Assembly (NCBI RefSeq): GCF_020103725.1
Contig: NZ_JAHXBG010000009.1
Location: 1 to 64,000, forward strand
Direction: 5' to 3'
DNA: 64,000 nucleotides
From: Hyalangium gracile
Lineage (GTDB): Bacteria; Myxococcota; Myxococcia; Myxococcales; Myxococcaceae
Shown here: positions 52,003-61,039 of the stretch, piece after piece
Position numbering within the stretch: the stretch's first letter is position 1
Layout of the letters: the number at the start of each line of letters is the position of its first letter
Translations under genes and position numbers: made by a program
The notes under the pieces: model-generated
The model's database searches: none
Told to the model about the DNA's origin: nothing
Seen by the model: the letters and a program-made list of their open reading frames with translations, nothing else

Positions 52003-54516
52003 TCACTCCCAGGGCGCGGCCAGCAGCTCACCGAAGCGCATGCCCAGCTCCATGCGTCCCACCATGGCCTGCCCCCAGGCATGGGCCACCGCGGGCCACG
52101 TGGCGATGTCGAGCCCCGCCGAGGCCATGGCCTTCATCGGATCTCCCATGCCCATGGCCTTCAGCAGCCGCACGTAATCCAGCAGCGTGGGCAGGGGCTT
52201 GCCGGGGAAGAGGACCTCGTCGTCGATCGGCTTCGCGGCGATGCGCGGGCGCAGCGCTCCAGGCCGTCCTCCCGTCTCACTGGTGCCCGAGACCGCCGAG
52301 AAGCCACGCTCCGCCGCCGCCGCCGCGCGCTGAGCCTCCATCACGCGCTGGGCCTCCTCCGCCGCCCGCCGAGCCTCCTCGGCCTGACGCTCGGCCTCCC
52401 TCGCCTGTCGCTCGAGATCCTTCCTCCGGGACTCCTCCACCCGCCGCTGCATCTCCTGCTGCCACTTCCAGTCCTCTTCCTCCTGCATCCGGTCGAGGCG
52501 CTCGCGAATCAGACGGGCCTCCGTGTGGAGCTCCTCCAGGAAGGGCCGCATCGGGGCCCGGCGATCGTCCTCCGGAGGAGTCGTCTTCACGCGCTGCTCG
52601 AAGCCGGGGAGCCACTCCAGGAACCACTTCACCTGCGGAGCGAGCCCGTCCTCCCCCGCCCGGAACGCGTTGGCCAGCGCCGCCGCCGCGTAGAACGCTC
52701 CCAGCGAGGCGATCAGCGGCTGCTTCGCCACCACCTCCTCCGCCGCCGAGAACACACTCCGCGCGTACCGAGGCAGCTCCTTCGCGGGAACGTCTCGCAT
52801 CAAGAGATCCGCCTGCCGGGCGAACCCGTCGGGACTCACCCGCCACCAGGCCTCGAATCGCGCGACGGGGTCCTCGGGTGATGCGAGCTGCCGCTCCCAC
52901 AGCTCCTGGTGCCACGGCGCGAAGACGGAGAGCAGGTCGGCGCGCTCGTCCGGGTGTTGCTGGAAGCGCTGCCACACCGCGTCGATGAGCTCCTCCCGAC
53001 CCGAGATGGCGCTCCACTCGCGCACGGCCTTCCCGAGCGGCTCCAGCAGCGTCTCCCGTCCGGGCCCTTCCCACACCGCCAGCAGCAGGCGAGCCGCCTG
53101 TCCCTTCGGCTCCTCCCAGTCGCGGATGCGCGAGGTCAGCGTCATCAGCGTGCGCGCGAGCGGAAGGCCGCTCCCGGCCTCACGCGCCCACTGGTTCAGC
53201 AGCGGCTCCTGCTCGGAGCCCGCCAGCGCGAGGAAGCGCGAGCAGTACGCGTCATCCAGGAGCCTGGCGCGCTCGTCCGCGGACGCTCGTGTGAGCGCCT
53301 GGGCCGTGGCCTCCACGAAGACCCGCGCGGCCTGTCTCTCCACCGGTGGCTGCGCCGCCCAATGGAGGATGCGCAGCGCGGCCTCTCCCGGCAGCTCATG
53401 CATCACGGCATGGGCCCACGTGCACCAGAGATCCCGAGCCGCCGCAGAACTCTCGGCGAAGGGCTCCACCTCGATGAGCCGCAGGATCGCCTCCGGGAGT
53501 CGGCCCGGTGACTGCTCCGAGGCGGCAAGCACCGCCTTCAATGCCTCGAACGAAACGGGGCGCTGAAGCGTGGAGACCACATCCAGCGCGAAGTCCTTGC
53601 CCCGCTCGAGCACCAGCCGTCGGAAGAGCCGTGACGAGCCCTGCAAGGCCAACGCCCGGCGGGCCGCGGAGACCTGCTCGGCGTCGGTCGATTCGAGCGC
53701 CGCCATGAGCCCGGCCTCGTCCTTGAGGCACAGCGCGCACTCGAAGCGCACCTCGGGATCGGCATGGCCCAGCCCCGAGCGGAGGGCGAAGAGCACATCC
53801 ACCTCGGGCTCCGCCCCACCCGAGGCCCGCACCCACGCAACGGCGGCGCGGGGAGCCAGCTCCGGCTGAGCCAGGGCCTTCCGGGCGAGCTCCCTCACCC
53901 GCGTCCACCCCTCCCGGTTGAGCCGGGCCCACCGCCAGTTCCTCCAGCGCGTCAGCGCGAGCATCGCCTCCAGCCCCGTCCGCCCCTCTTCTTGCAGCGC
54001 CGAGTGCACCGAGTAGAGCACCCCGGGAGCCGAGCTCCCCTGGCGCAGCAGGGCAATGGCGGCCAGCTGCTGCACGTGCCAGGAGGCGCTGTTCTCGAGC
54101 AGCTCCTCCAGCGTCGGAGGACGCTTCACGGAGCGAACCTCCGCGGCGAGCCGCTCGGGATCCGTCGGGAGCCTCTCGGCCAGCCGCTCCTCCTCCTCCT
54201 CGACGAAGCCCTCCTGCAGCAAGGAAGCGGCGCACAGGCGCACGTCCTCGAGCAGGGGCTGGACCAGCGCCCACTGCTCGGCGTACTGGCGCTCGAACAG
54301 CTCGGCCTGGGAGGGCTCCAGCTGAGCCACCCGCTGCGCCAGCGCGAAGCGATCCACACCCGCGCGCAGCAGCATGCGAGCCGCACCATGGCGCTCGACC
54401 GGAACCTCTCCGCAGCCACAGGAGGGGCACGCCCCCACGGGGGACTTGAAACGGAGGCACGCCGGGCAGCGGACCTCGCCGCCCCGGCGCACGGCACTCG
54501 TGTCGAACGCAGCCAT
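52003..54516 (-). CDS. zinc-ribbon / HEAT-repeat protein with C-terminal coiled coil
   Basis: This 837-residue cytosolic protein starts with a zinc ribbon (Cys17, Cys20, Cys30, Cys33, in CPACLRFKSPVGACPSC). A very long alpha-helical region with HEAT-like repeats follows (about 100-600). Then comes a charged coiled coil of about 110 residues, rich in Arg, Glu, Gln and Ala. The final 70 residues read LPTLLDYVRLLKAMG. It may be a scaffold. The ATG at 54516 was preferred to the upstream start because AGAGGG lies before it. Confidence 0.72.
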   Translation of the reverse strand: MAAFDTSAVRRGGEVRCPACLRFKSPVGACPSCGCGEVPVERHGAARMLLRAGVDRFALAQRVAQLEPSQAELFERQYAEQWALVQPLLEDVRLCAASLLQEGFVEEEEERLAERLPTDPERLAAEVRSVKRPPTLEELLENSASWHVQQLAAIALLRQGSSAPGVLYSVHSALQEEGRTGLEAMLALTRWRNWRWARLNREGWTRVRELARKALAQPELAPRAAVAWVRASGGAEPEVDVLFALRSGLGHADPEVRFECALCLKDEAGLMAALESTDAEQVSAARRALALQGSSRLFRRLVLERGKDFALDVVSTLQRPVSFEALKAVLAASEQSPGRLPEAILRLIEVEPFAESSAAARDLWCTWAHAVMHELPGEAALRILHWAAQPPVERQAARVFVEATAQALTRASADERARLLDDAYCSRFLALAGSEQEPLLNQWAREAGSGLPLARTLMTLTSRIRDWEEPKGQAARLLLAVWEGPGRETLLEPLGKAVREWSAISGREELIDAVWQRFQQHPDERADLLSVFAPWHQELWERQLASPEDPVARFEAWWRVSPDGFARQADLLMRDVPAKELPRYARSVFSAAEEVVAKQPLIASLGAFYAAAALANAFRAGEDGLAPQVKWFLEWLPGFEQRVKTTPPEDDRRAPMRPFLEELHTEARLIRERLDRMQEEEDWKWQQEMQRRVEESRRKDLERQAREAERQAEEARRAAEEAQRVMEAQRAAAAAERGFSAVSGTSETGGRPGALRPRIAAKPIDDEVLFPGKPLPTLLDYVRLLKAMGMGDPMKAMASAGLDIATWPAVAHAWGQAMVGRMELGMRFGELLAAPWE

Positions 54517-54692
54517 GGGTTCCCTCTTACAGCATCCTTCGCGGGCGCCGCCGGGCACCTCTCCCCACCCTTCCCCCGCTCTGGGCGTTCACCGGTCAAC
54601 CCTCACCCGGCCCGGAGGTGCCGGTCAGCGGAGGGATGTCAGAAACGTCATTAGAATGGAAAACCGGAATTTCCAAAAAGCAGAGGTGACTG

Positions 54693-55967
54693 ATGCGTCT
54701 GTCGACCGTATCGAAGAGGGCCCTGTCCGGGCTGGCCGTGTCCCTGCTGATGGCGTGCCCGAAGAGCCCACCGGATGGGGACGATCCGAACAAGCCGTGC
54801 TCCAGCGGGGTGACGATGACGGCGGCCCAGGCGGCGCAGGAGAAGTTCGTCACCGTCGACAAGCCCATTCCGGGAGAGTTCATCGTCGTGCTGAAGGAGC
54901 CGGCGGCGGGGGTGCAGCCGCAGCCGGTGCAGGCGCTCTCGCAGCAGCTGACCACGCGGTACGGCGGCACCGCGTTCTCCCTGTACGAGCACGCGCTGCG
55001 CGGCTTCGCCAGCAGGATGACGGACGACCAGGCGAAGGCCATGTCCGCGGATACGGAGGTGGCGTACGTGCAGCAGAACCAGGTGGTCACGGCGTTCGAG
55101 TCGCAGCCCAACGCGACGTGGGGCCTGGACCGCGTCGATCAGCGCGACCTGCCGCTGGACAAGCAGTACAACTTCGGTGCCCGGGGCAAGGGGGTGCACG
55201 CGTACATCATCGACACGGGCATCCGCATCTCGCACAGCGACTTCGGTGGGCGAGCGGACGTGGGCTTCGACGCCATCAATGATGGGAACAAGGGCATCGA
55301 CTGCAACGGGCACGGCACGCACGTGGCGGGCACGGTGGGCGGCAGCACGTACGGCGTGGCGAAGGACGCGCTGCTCCACGCGGTGCGGGTGCTGGGCTGC
55401 TCTGGCTCGGGCTCGACGGCGGGCGTGGTGGCGGGCATCGACTGGGTGACGAACAACAAGCAGCTGCCAGCGGTGGCGAACATGAGCCTGGGTGGCGGAG
55501 CGGACCGGGCGATGGATGACGCGGTCCGCAGGTCGGTGGCGGCGGGCATCACCTACGTGCTCGCGGCGGGCAACGACAACAGGGATGCGTGCGGCAGCTC
55601 GCCGGCGCGCGCGGCCGAGGGCATCACGGTGGGGGCGACGACGAACAGCGACGGTCGCGCCTCGTTCTCCAACTATGGCGGGTGCGTGGACATCTTCGCG
55701 CCGGGCCACAACATCACCTCGGCGTGGCACACGGATGACGGGGCCAACAAGACGATCAGCGGCACGTCGATGGCCGCTCCGCACGTGGCGGGCATGGTGG
55801 CGCTGTACCTGGGGACGCGCACGGACGCCACGCCCAATGACGTGGCCAAGGCGATGACGGACAACGCCACGCCGGACAAGGTGGGCTCGGCGGGCAAGTG
55901 CTCGCCCAACAAGCTGGGCTTCATGGGCTTCATCGCGCCGGCCGCGCCTCCGCCCGCGGCGCTGTGA
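54693..55967 (+). CDS. S8 subtilisin-like serine peptidase (proteinase K-like), lipoprotein
   Basis: This 424-residue protein has a lipobox LLMAC (Cys22) and an inhibitor_I9-type propeptide (PGEFIVVLKEP, then YEHALRGFASRM and VAYVQQNQ). The peptidase domain has the triad Asp in YIIDTGI, His in NGHGTHVAG and Ser in SGTSMAAPHVAG. It should be a secreted protease that clears its own propeptide. The lipoprotein signal suggests it is attached to a membrane. A terminator hairpin follows. Confidence 0.92.
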   Translation: MRLSTVSKRALSGLAVSLLMACPKSPPDGDDPNKPCSSGVTMTAAQAAQEKFVTVDKPIPGEFIVVLKEPAAGVQPQPVQALSQQLTTRYGGTAFSLYEHALRGFASRMTDDQAKAMSADTEVAYVQQNQVVTAFESQPNATWGLDRVDQRDLPLDKQYNFGARGKGVHAYIIDTGIRISHSDFGGRADVGFDAINDGNKGIDCNGHGTHVAGTVGGSTYGVAKDALLHAVRVLGCSGSGSTAGVVAGIDWVTNNKQLPAVANMSLGGGADRAMDDAVRRSVAAGITYVLAAGNDNRDACGSSPARAAEGITVGATTNSDGRASFSNYGGCVDIFAPGHNITSAWHTDDGANKTISGTSMAAPHVAGMVALYLGTRTDATPNDVAKAMTDNATPDKVGSAGKCSPNKLGFMGFIAPAAPPPAAL

Positions 55968-55989
55968 GGAAGGACTGAGCCGTGCGAGG

Positions 55990-56026
55990 GGCCCCGGGTT
56001 CTCACGAGCCTGGGGCCTTCTCTTTT
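55990..56026 (+). terminator. rho-independent terminator after the subtilase gene
   Basis: A stem of about 9 bp pairs GGCCCCGGG (55990-55998, one G-U) with CCTGGGGCC (56009-56017), and is followed at once by TTCTCTTTT. It lies 23 bp after the stop of the subtilase gene. This is the clearest terminator in the window. Confidence 0.75.
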
Positions 56027-56072
56027 CGAGCCCTCCGCGTTGACCTACGGTGGTGGGCGAGGAGGAGGCGAG

Positions 56073-56645
56073 ATGGCGCAGCGAATCCTGGTGGGCTTCA
56101 GCACCGTGCAGGGCCAGACGGCCAAGGTGGCGGAGCACGTGGCCCGGACGCTGCGGGCCGGCGGGGCGGAGGTGGACGTGCGGGATGTGGGCGAGATTCC
56201 GCGGGTGTCGCTCGCGGATTACGACGGTGTGGTGCTGGGGGCGAGCATCCACGTGAACCGGCACCAGCGCCGCATGGTGGAGTTCGTCCGGAGCCACCGG
56301 GAGGCACTGGCGGGCAGGCCCAACGCCTTCTTCTCGGTGAGCCTGACGGCCACGAGCGCCTCGGCGGAGCACCGGCGGCAGGCGGAGGCCTACGTGGAGG
56401 CCTTCACGAAGGAGACGGGGTGGAAGCCAGCCCGGGTGGCGCTGTTCGCGGGAGCCCTGCCCTTCACGCGGTATGGGTTCATCGTGCGCTTCGTCATGAA
56501 GCGCATCTCGCGGGCGAGGCTGGGCCCGCTGGACACGTCTCGCGATCATGAGTTCACCGACTGGGAGTCCGTGACTCGCTTCGCCGAGGAGTTTCTCCGG
56601 ACGCTCGGCGCGTCCGGGACGCAGCCCGTGGGGAAGGCCGGGTAG
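56073..56645 (+). CDS. HemG-like flavodoxin-domain protein
   Basis: This 190-residue protein has a flavodoxin_5 domain that starts RILVGFSTVQGQTAKVAEHV (phosphate loop) and continues with YDGVVLGASIHVNRHQRR, AFFSVSLTATS and LFAGALPFTRYGFIVRFVMK. These match HemG-type menaquinone-dependent protoporphyrinogen oxidase. It lacks the membrane domain of the gene at 9457. Its start at 56073 has GGAGGAGG upstream. It probably oxidises protoporphyrinogen IX for haem synthesis or acts as a related FMN oxidoreductase. Confidence 0.85.
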   Translation: MAQRILVGFSTVQGQTAKVAEHVARTLRAGGAEVDVRDVGEIPRVSLADYDGVVLGASIHVNRHQRRMVEFVRSHREALAGRPNAFFSVSLTATSASAEHRRQAEAYVEAFTKETGWKPARVALFAGALPFTRYGFIVRFVMKRISRARLGPLDTSRDHEFTDWESVTRFAEEFLRTLGASGTQPVGKAG

Positions 56646-56662
56646 CAGCCGTGGCCTGACGC

Positions 56663-56947
56663 TCAGGCTGGAAGGCGATGCACCTGGGGCGGCTCGGCGA
56701 TCCAGTCGTCGTGGATGTCGTGGAACGAGACCTCGCCTCGGGAGAGATCGACGAGGGCGAAGCAGGGTTCGTGGTCTCGATGGAGGGTGCCGGCGTTGAT
56801 GAGGGTCAGCCCTTCGATGGTCCGGACCATGCGTCGGTGGGAATGAGTCTCCAGCTCGCGCAGTAGCTCCACGGTGAAGAAGGGGAGCACGGCCGCGAGC
56901 GACACGTGCTCGCAGTGGATGTCACCGATGAGGCCAATCCGATTCAA
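56663..56947 (-). pseudogene. internally deleted metallophosphoesterase (YfcE-type) remnant
   Basis: The frame of 94 residues opens with the metal-binding start of a metallophosphoesterase, IGLIGDIHCE, and closes with HSHRRMVRTIEGLTLINAG, the end of the same fold. The central motifs GD, GNHD/E and the first GH are gone. An in-frame deletion of about 120-140 residues would explain this, so it cannot work as an enzyme. It uses a TTG start that overlaps the stop of the trypsin-like gene, at the end of the minus-strand operon. Confidence 0.65.
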
Positions 56948-57819
56948 GGAGACTCCATCTTCCGGGCTTGTTCGATCTGCCCTTCAATCCAATCACGGTA
57001 GCTGTAGGTGCTCGTGAACCAGGACTCTGGAGCACCCTGGCTGACATACCCGCTGCTGATCCCCACGAGCCAGCGGCTTCCATTCTCCTCGAGAAAGCAG
57101 GGAGCACCACTGTCACCAGGTCGTGCATGCGCGCCCGGGTGCCGGAAGCCTATCTCGTGCCCATTCGGATTAGAGGAGGATCGAAGCTCCGAGACAGTGT
57201 TCCTGCCCAAGCGACGCACGCCTCCATTGCTTCCGGTCGCGTCCGTGGTCCCGTACCCCACAAGGGTCAGCTCGTCATTGAGCCGGACCTCCTCGCGACT
57301 GAGCGTTCGGTCGACTCGAGTGTTTGCGAGAGGCCTCTCCAAGCGGACTACCGCGAGATCCGCCAGGCGATTCTTGACCAAGGTCCTGCCGCCCACGCCC
57401 TGAGTCTCTGCGCGAAACTCCGCGTGCACCACCACTGTGCCCTCGGATGTGTCCAGAATGGTCCGCGGCTCCTCCCCGGCTCGCTCATGGAAGGAGCTCA
57501 CGGCCATCGCCCTTCTGCCGCAACTCGCCTCCCCCTTCTTTGGGTCCATTCCACCTCCTGGAGGGCAGAAGCAGTGGGCGGCTGTCAGCACGAGCCGTGG
57601 AGCAACGAGGACACCGCTACAAAATCCCAGGTCGCTCCGGATCAGCACGACGGAGGAGTAGCGGTTGTCCTCATCCTTCCAGCGGAGAACCTGGCCCGAG
57701 TCCCCCTCAATGGAACGGGTACCAGCATCCGCGCGTCCACCACCACCGCCGCCGCCGCAGCTCGGCAGCAGCACGACGGCCAGCAGCAGGGGTACGGTCC
57801 AGACTCCATCTCGGAGCAT
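56944..57819 (-). CDS. trypsin-like serine protease lipoprotein (paralogue 1)
   Basis: This 291-residue S1-family protein has lipobox LLPSC (Cys21). The triad is complete: His82 in TAAHC, Asp154 in ADLAVV and Ser237 in GDSGAPC. It should be an active, membrane-attached protease. It is the last of three paralogues in a row, 14 bp after paralogue 2. The ATG at 57819 precedes the signal peptide; an in-frame ATG upstream would add unlikely residues. Confidence 0.87.
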   Translation of the reverse strand: MLRDGVWTVPLLLAVVLLPSCGGGGGGGRADAGTRSIEGDSGQVLRWKDEDNRYSSVVLIRSDLGFCSGVLVAPRLVLTAAHCFCPPGGGMDPKKGEASCGRRAMAVSSFHERAGEEPRTILDTSEGTVVVHAEFRAETQGVGGRTLVKNRLADLAVVRLERPLANTRVDRTLSREEVRLNDELTLVGYGTTDATGSNGGVRRLGRNTVSELRSSSNPNGHEIGFRHPGAHARPGDSGAPCFLEENGSRWLVGISSGYVSQGAPESWFTSTYSYRDWIEGQIEQARKMESP

Positions 57820-57833
57820 CCGACATCGCCCGT

Positions 57834-58709
57834 TCAATCCACTTCCGCCTTCTGGATACGCTCCGCGATCCATGCGCGGTAATGAAAGATGCTCGTGAAC
57901 ACGGAGATCGTACCTCCATTCGCATGACCGCTGTTGACTCCGACGAGCCAGCGTCTTCCTCGCTCCTCGCGGAAGCAGGGACCGCCGCTGTCCCCCTCTT
58001 GAGAGTGCGTTCCCAGCGCACGGAATGCGAACACGCCATTGCCGCCCGCCGCGAGTTGGATGTTCGTGACGACGTTGCGCCCGTAGCGACGACGTCCTCC
58101 CTGCTCTCCCTCAGGTCCGGTGGCTCCGTATCCCACCATGACCAGAGACTCATCGAGCTCAACCTCGGCCTTCGGCAACCGAACCTCGATTCTCATCCCC
58201 TCCACGGGCTTCTTCAGACGTACGACCGCCAGATCCGCCTCCAACGACACGACTCCTGCTTCTCGCATGCTCGCTTTGAAGGACGGGTGCGCGGAGGCCA
58301 GTCCTTGATACGAGCGAGGATGGCTCGTCACTGGACGCCGCGGGCCTGCTCCCACTTCATAGGTGTGGGCTGTAACGGTCACATCCACCGCGCAGTTCGA
58401 GGTGTCGATGGGACGCTCCGGGAGACCTTGGGTGGGCGGCAGACAGAGGCAGTGAGCCGCTGTCAGGACGAGACGCGGGGAGAGCATGACGCCGCTGCAG
58501 AGGCCTCGCTCGCTGGTGACGAGAACCGTCGTTCGATACCGGTTCTCCAGATCCTCCTTCGCACCGGAGAGCGTGAACTCGAAGCCAGGAGGCAGCGCGG
58601 AGGCATCCCCTTCAAAAGCAGCGGCAGTGCTCGCGGCGCATCCCTCCAGCGCACACAGCCACAGCAGAACAGACACCCATGGGAAAGAGTCCTTCCGGAA
58701 TCGGCTCAT
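57834..58709 (-). CDS. trypsin-like serine protease lipoprotein (paralogue 2)
   Basis: This 291-residue S1-family protein has lipobox LEGC (Cys24) and the complete triad: His86 in TAAHC, Asp159 in EADLAVV and Ser241 in GDSGGPC. GGAGGAG lies just before the ATG. It lies between paralogues 1 and 3 with gaps of 14 and 11 bp, so all three are co-transcribed. It should be active; its specificity cannot be read with confidence. Confidence 0.88.
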   Translation of the reverse strand: MSRFRKDSFPWVSVLLWLCALEGCAASTAAAFEGDASALPPGFEFTLSGAKEDLENRYRTTVLVTSERGLCSGVMLSPRLVLTAAHCLCLPPTQGLPERPIDTSNCAVDVTVTAHTYEVGAGPRRPVTSHPRSYQGLASAHPSFKASMREAGVVSLEADLAVVRLKKPVEGMRIEVRLPKAEVELDESLVMVGYGATGPEGEQGGRRRYGRNVVTNIQLAAGGNGVFAFRALGTHSQEGDSGGPCFREERGRRWLVGVNSGHANGGTISVFTSIFHYRAWIAERIQKAEVD

Positions 58710-58720
58710 GGGCTCCTCCT

Positions 58721-59731
58721 TCATGGGCCAGGCGGCTTGCTGCCCCGAGAGTCCTTCGCGCGCTGCAGCTCCGAATGCAGCCACGCCTCGTATGTGACGG
58801 TGCTCGTGCACACGAGTTCCCGATCCGCGCGGGCCCTCGCGACGCCGACCAGCCAGCGCCGCCCTTCTGCTTCGCGGAAGCACGGTCCTCCGTCGAAGCC
58901 GTTGTACGCGGCAGCCCCTTGCTGCTCGTATTGAATCCGTCCTCCTTCGGAGGGCGTGACCCCCACCACCTTGTTCTTGCGAGAGTAACGAACGCCGTGG
59001 AAGCCACCCACGATCTCATCATGGCCGTATCCCGCCATGACCAAGGCTTCGCCTACCTGGGCTTCATCCCTTGCAAGCAGAACCTCCGAGGCCTCCTCCT
59101 CCATGGGTTCATCCAGCACGATCGTGGCAAGGTCGGCCTGGCTTCTCACGACGAAGCCGCGTGGGTCCAGAATCAGCTCCAGGCTCGGATGAGGGCTGAC
59201 GGAGCCTGCGGACGTGTGGAACTGCATGTCCGTCGTCCTCTCCTTGAACCTGGGATTGCCTACCTCCCCATAGGCGACAGCGGTCACGAGAACCCGCTTC
59301 ACACATGACGACTTGTCCGCCCTGCTCTCCGCTCGAGCAATGGAGAGAGCCCCCTTTTCTCTCAGTGCGCAGACGCAGCTCCCCGCGGTCAGCACCAGGC
59401 GAGGCCCCAAGAGAACTCCACTGCAGTCCGGCAGAGCCATGGGGTCGTTCAGCGAGAGCATCACGACGGGCAGGTAGCGGTTCTGCACATCCATCTCGCC
59501 CGCGAATTGTCGGACGTCTGGTTGGGCAGGACCGAACTCAAACCCCTCCGCGCCAAGCTCGGTGGAGGGTGCCAGCTCTCCATTGACGGGCCGGGTACCA
59601 GCGAGGAGTCCTTCCACCGTCAGGCGAGACTTCTTCCCTGCTCCAGCCTCGTGTCCATCACAGCGACCACAGCCCAGCAGGCAGGTGAGGGCCACCACGC
59701 CAGGAAAAAGCCATCTTTGAGGGAGGGGCAT
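58721..59731 (-). CDS. inactive trypsin-like paralogue (pseudoprotease) lipoprotein
   Basis: This 336-residue protein is clearly related to its two neighbours (DVQNRYLPVVML, SGVLLGPRLVLTAG, ADLATIVL and GGPCFREAEGRRWLVGV segments), with a lipobox LLGC (Cys21). The catalytic His is Ser118 (TAGSC instead of TAAHC). The GDSGGP motif has become GFDGGP, so Asp280 replaces the Ser, while the Asp of the triad (Asp200) remains. It should not cut peptides. It is 45 residues longer than its neighbours, mostly before the domain. It may bind substrates or regulate the active pair (inference). Confidence 0.87.
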   Translation of the reverse strand: MPLPQRWLFPGVVALTCLLGCGRCDGHEAGAGKKSRLTVEGLLAGTRPVNGELAPSTELGAEGFEFGPAQPDVRQFAGEMDVQNRYLPVVMLSLNDPMALPDCSGVLLGPRLVLTAGSCVCALREKGALSIARAESRADKSSCVKRVLVTAVAYGEVGNPRFKERTTDMQFHTSAGSVSPHPSLELILDPRGFVVRSQADLATIVLDEPMEEEASEVLLARDEAQVGEALVMAGYGHDEIVGGFHGVRYSRKNKVVGVTPSEGGRIQYEQQGAAAYNGFDGGPCFREAEGRRWLVGVARARADRELVCTSTVTYEAWLHSELQRAKDSRGSKPPGP

Positions 59732-59744
59732 CCAGCCTCCCCTG

Positions 59745-60350
59745 TCACTGCGGCTTCGTGAAGGGCACGTCGAGCACGGGCAGCTTCTTCGCTCCCGGCA
59801 GATCGTAGTGCCACCACTCCATCCTGTTGCGCTTGAAGCCGGCGCCTTCCATCGCCTGGCGGAGGAGCTCCCGGTGCTTGCGCGAAGCCTCCGTGCCGCC
59901 CTTGTAGCCGTGGTGCGCCGCGGGCGTGAAGTCATCGAACGCCGTCGGCATCTCCACCGGGGCCCCGTCCGCCGTCACCAGCGTCAGGTCCACCGCCGCG
60001 CCCCGGTTGTGGTTCGAGCCGAACTTCGGGTCCGCCACGTACCCCGGCTCCGGCAGGATCTTCCACATCTCGTACTGCACCGCGCGCGGCCGATAGCAGT
60101 CGTACACCTTCAGCCGGTAGCCCTTCGGCCGCAGCGTGTCCGCCGCCTTCTTCAGCCGGTTCGCCGTGTCCGGCAGCAGCATGCAGCGCGCGCCGTCCGG
60201 GTACACCTTCCGCTTCAGGAAGTTGTCCTCCGTCGCGTAGCGCAGGTCCAACACCAGATCCGGGATGAGCTCCGTGGCGTCCACCACGGGCGACTCGCCC
60301 GCTCCCGCCGAGAGCCACAACGTCAGCGCCAGCTTCGCCGCGGGCAGCAT
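59745..60350 (-). CDS. VanX/DdpX-family D-Ala-D-Ala dipeptidase
   Basis: This 201-residue protein has a short signal-peptide-like start. The zinc ligands are His114 and Asp121 in SNHNRGAAVDL and His181 in EWWH, with the catalytic Glu178; the CYRP motif with Arg87 is also present. Such enzymes split D-Ala-D-Ala dipeptide. Here it probably recycles cell-wall dipeptides; no vanH or vanA gene lies nearby. It starts with an ATG that overlaps the queC stop (TGATG), so the two are coupled. Confidence 0.9.
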   Translation of the reverse strand: MLPAAKLALTLWLSAGAGESPVVDATELIPDLVLDLRYATEDNFLKRKVYPDGARCMLLPDTANRLKKAADTLRPKGYRLKVYDCYRPRAVQYEMWKILPEPGYVADPKFGSNHNRGAAVDLTLVTADGAPVEMPTAFDDFTPAAHHGYKGGTEASRKHRELLRQAMEGAGFKRNRMEWWHYDLPGAKKLPVLDVPFTKPQ

Positions 60351-61039
60351 CACTTCGCCTCCATGTAGGGCGTCGGGTCCGGGACCCCCGCCTCCTGGAA
60401 CCCCTTCTTCCGCAGCACACAGCTATCGCAGTGCCCGCACGCGAGGCCCCGCGCGTCCGGGTCGTAGCACGAGTGCGTCATCCCATAGTCCACGCCCAGC
60501 CGCGTCCCCTCGCGGATGATGTCCGCCTTCGTCATCCCCGACAGCGGCGCGTGGATCTTGAAGCGCGCCCCCTCCACTCCCGCCTTCGTCGCCAGGTTCG
60601 CCAGCGCCTCGAACGCGCGGATGAACTCCGGCCGGCAGTCCGGGTAGCCGCTGTAGTCCACCGCGTTCACGCCGATGTAGAGGTCCTGCGCGCCCACCAC
60701 CTCCGCCAGCCCCAGCGCCAGCGCCAGGAAGAGCGTGTTGCGCGCCGGCACGTACGTCACGGGGATGCCGTGGGACATCTCCGTCTCCGGCCGGTCCTTC
60801 GGCACCGGGATGTCCGCCGTCAGCGCCGAGCCTCCCACGCTCCGCAGGTCGATGGGCACCACGCGGAAGTCCTTCACCCCCATCGCCTCCGCCACCTTGC
60901 GCGCGCGCTCCAGCTCCACCGCGTGGCGCTGGCCGTACGAGATCGCCAGGCACACCGGCTCGAAGCCCGCCGCCTTCGCCATGGCCAGACAGGTGGTGGA
61001 GTCCAGCCCTCCGGAGAGCAGCACCACGGCCTTCTTCAT
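60350..61039 (-). CDS. queC: 7-cyano-7-deazaguanine synthase
   Basis: This 229-residue enzyme makes preQ0 from carboxy-deazaguanine in queuosine synthesis. It has the PP-loop [13 protein letters not shown], the segment [17 protein letters not shown] (here with VNAVD), and four zinc Cys at the C-terminus ([18 protein letters not shown]). All features are intact. Other que genes (queD, queE, queF) are not in the window. It is coupled on both sides by TGATG overlaps, which is unusual for its neighbours' functions. Confidence 0.95.
   Translation of the reverse strand: MKKAVVLLSGGLDSTTCLAMAKAAGFEPVCLAISYGQRHAVELERARKVAEAMGVKDFRVVPIDLRSVGGSALTADIPVPKDRPETEMSHGIPVTYVPARNTLFLALALGLAEVVGAQDLYIGVNAVDYSGYPDCRPEFIRAFEALANLATKAGVEGARFKIHAPLSGMTKADIIREGTRLGVDYGMTHSCYDPDARGLACGHCDSCVLRKKGFQEAGVPDPTPYMEAK

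Noticed and set aside
59745-60350. Vancomycin resistance because of a VanX-like enzyme
   Set aside because: No vanH or vanA ligase gene is present, and the gene sits in an unrelated operon; a role in wall recycling is more likely.
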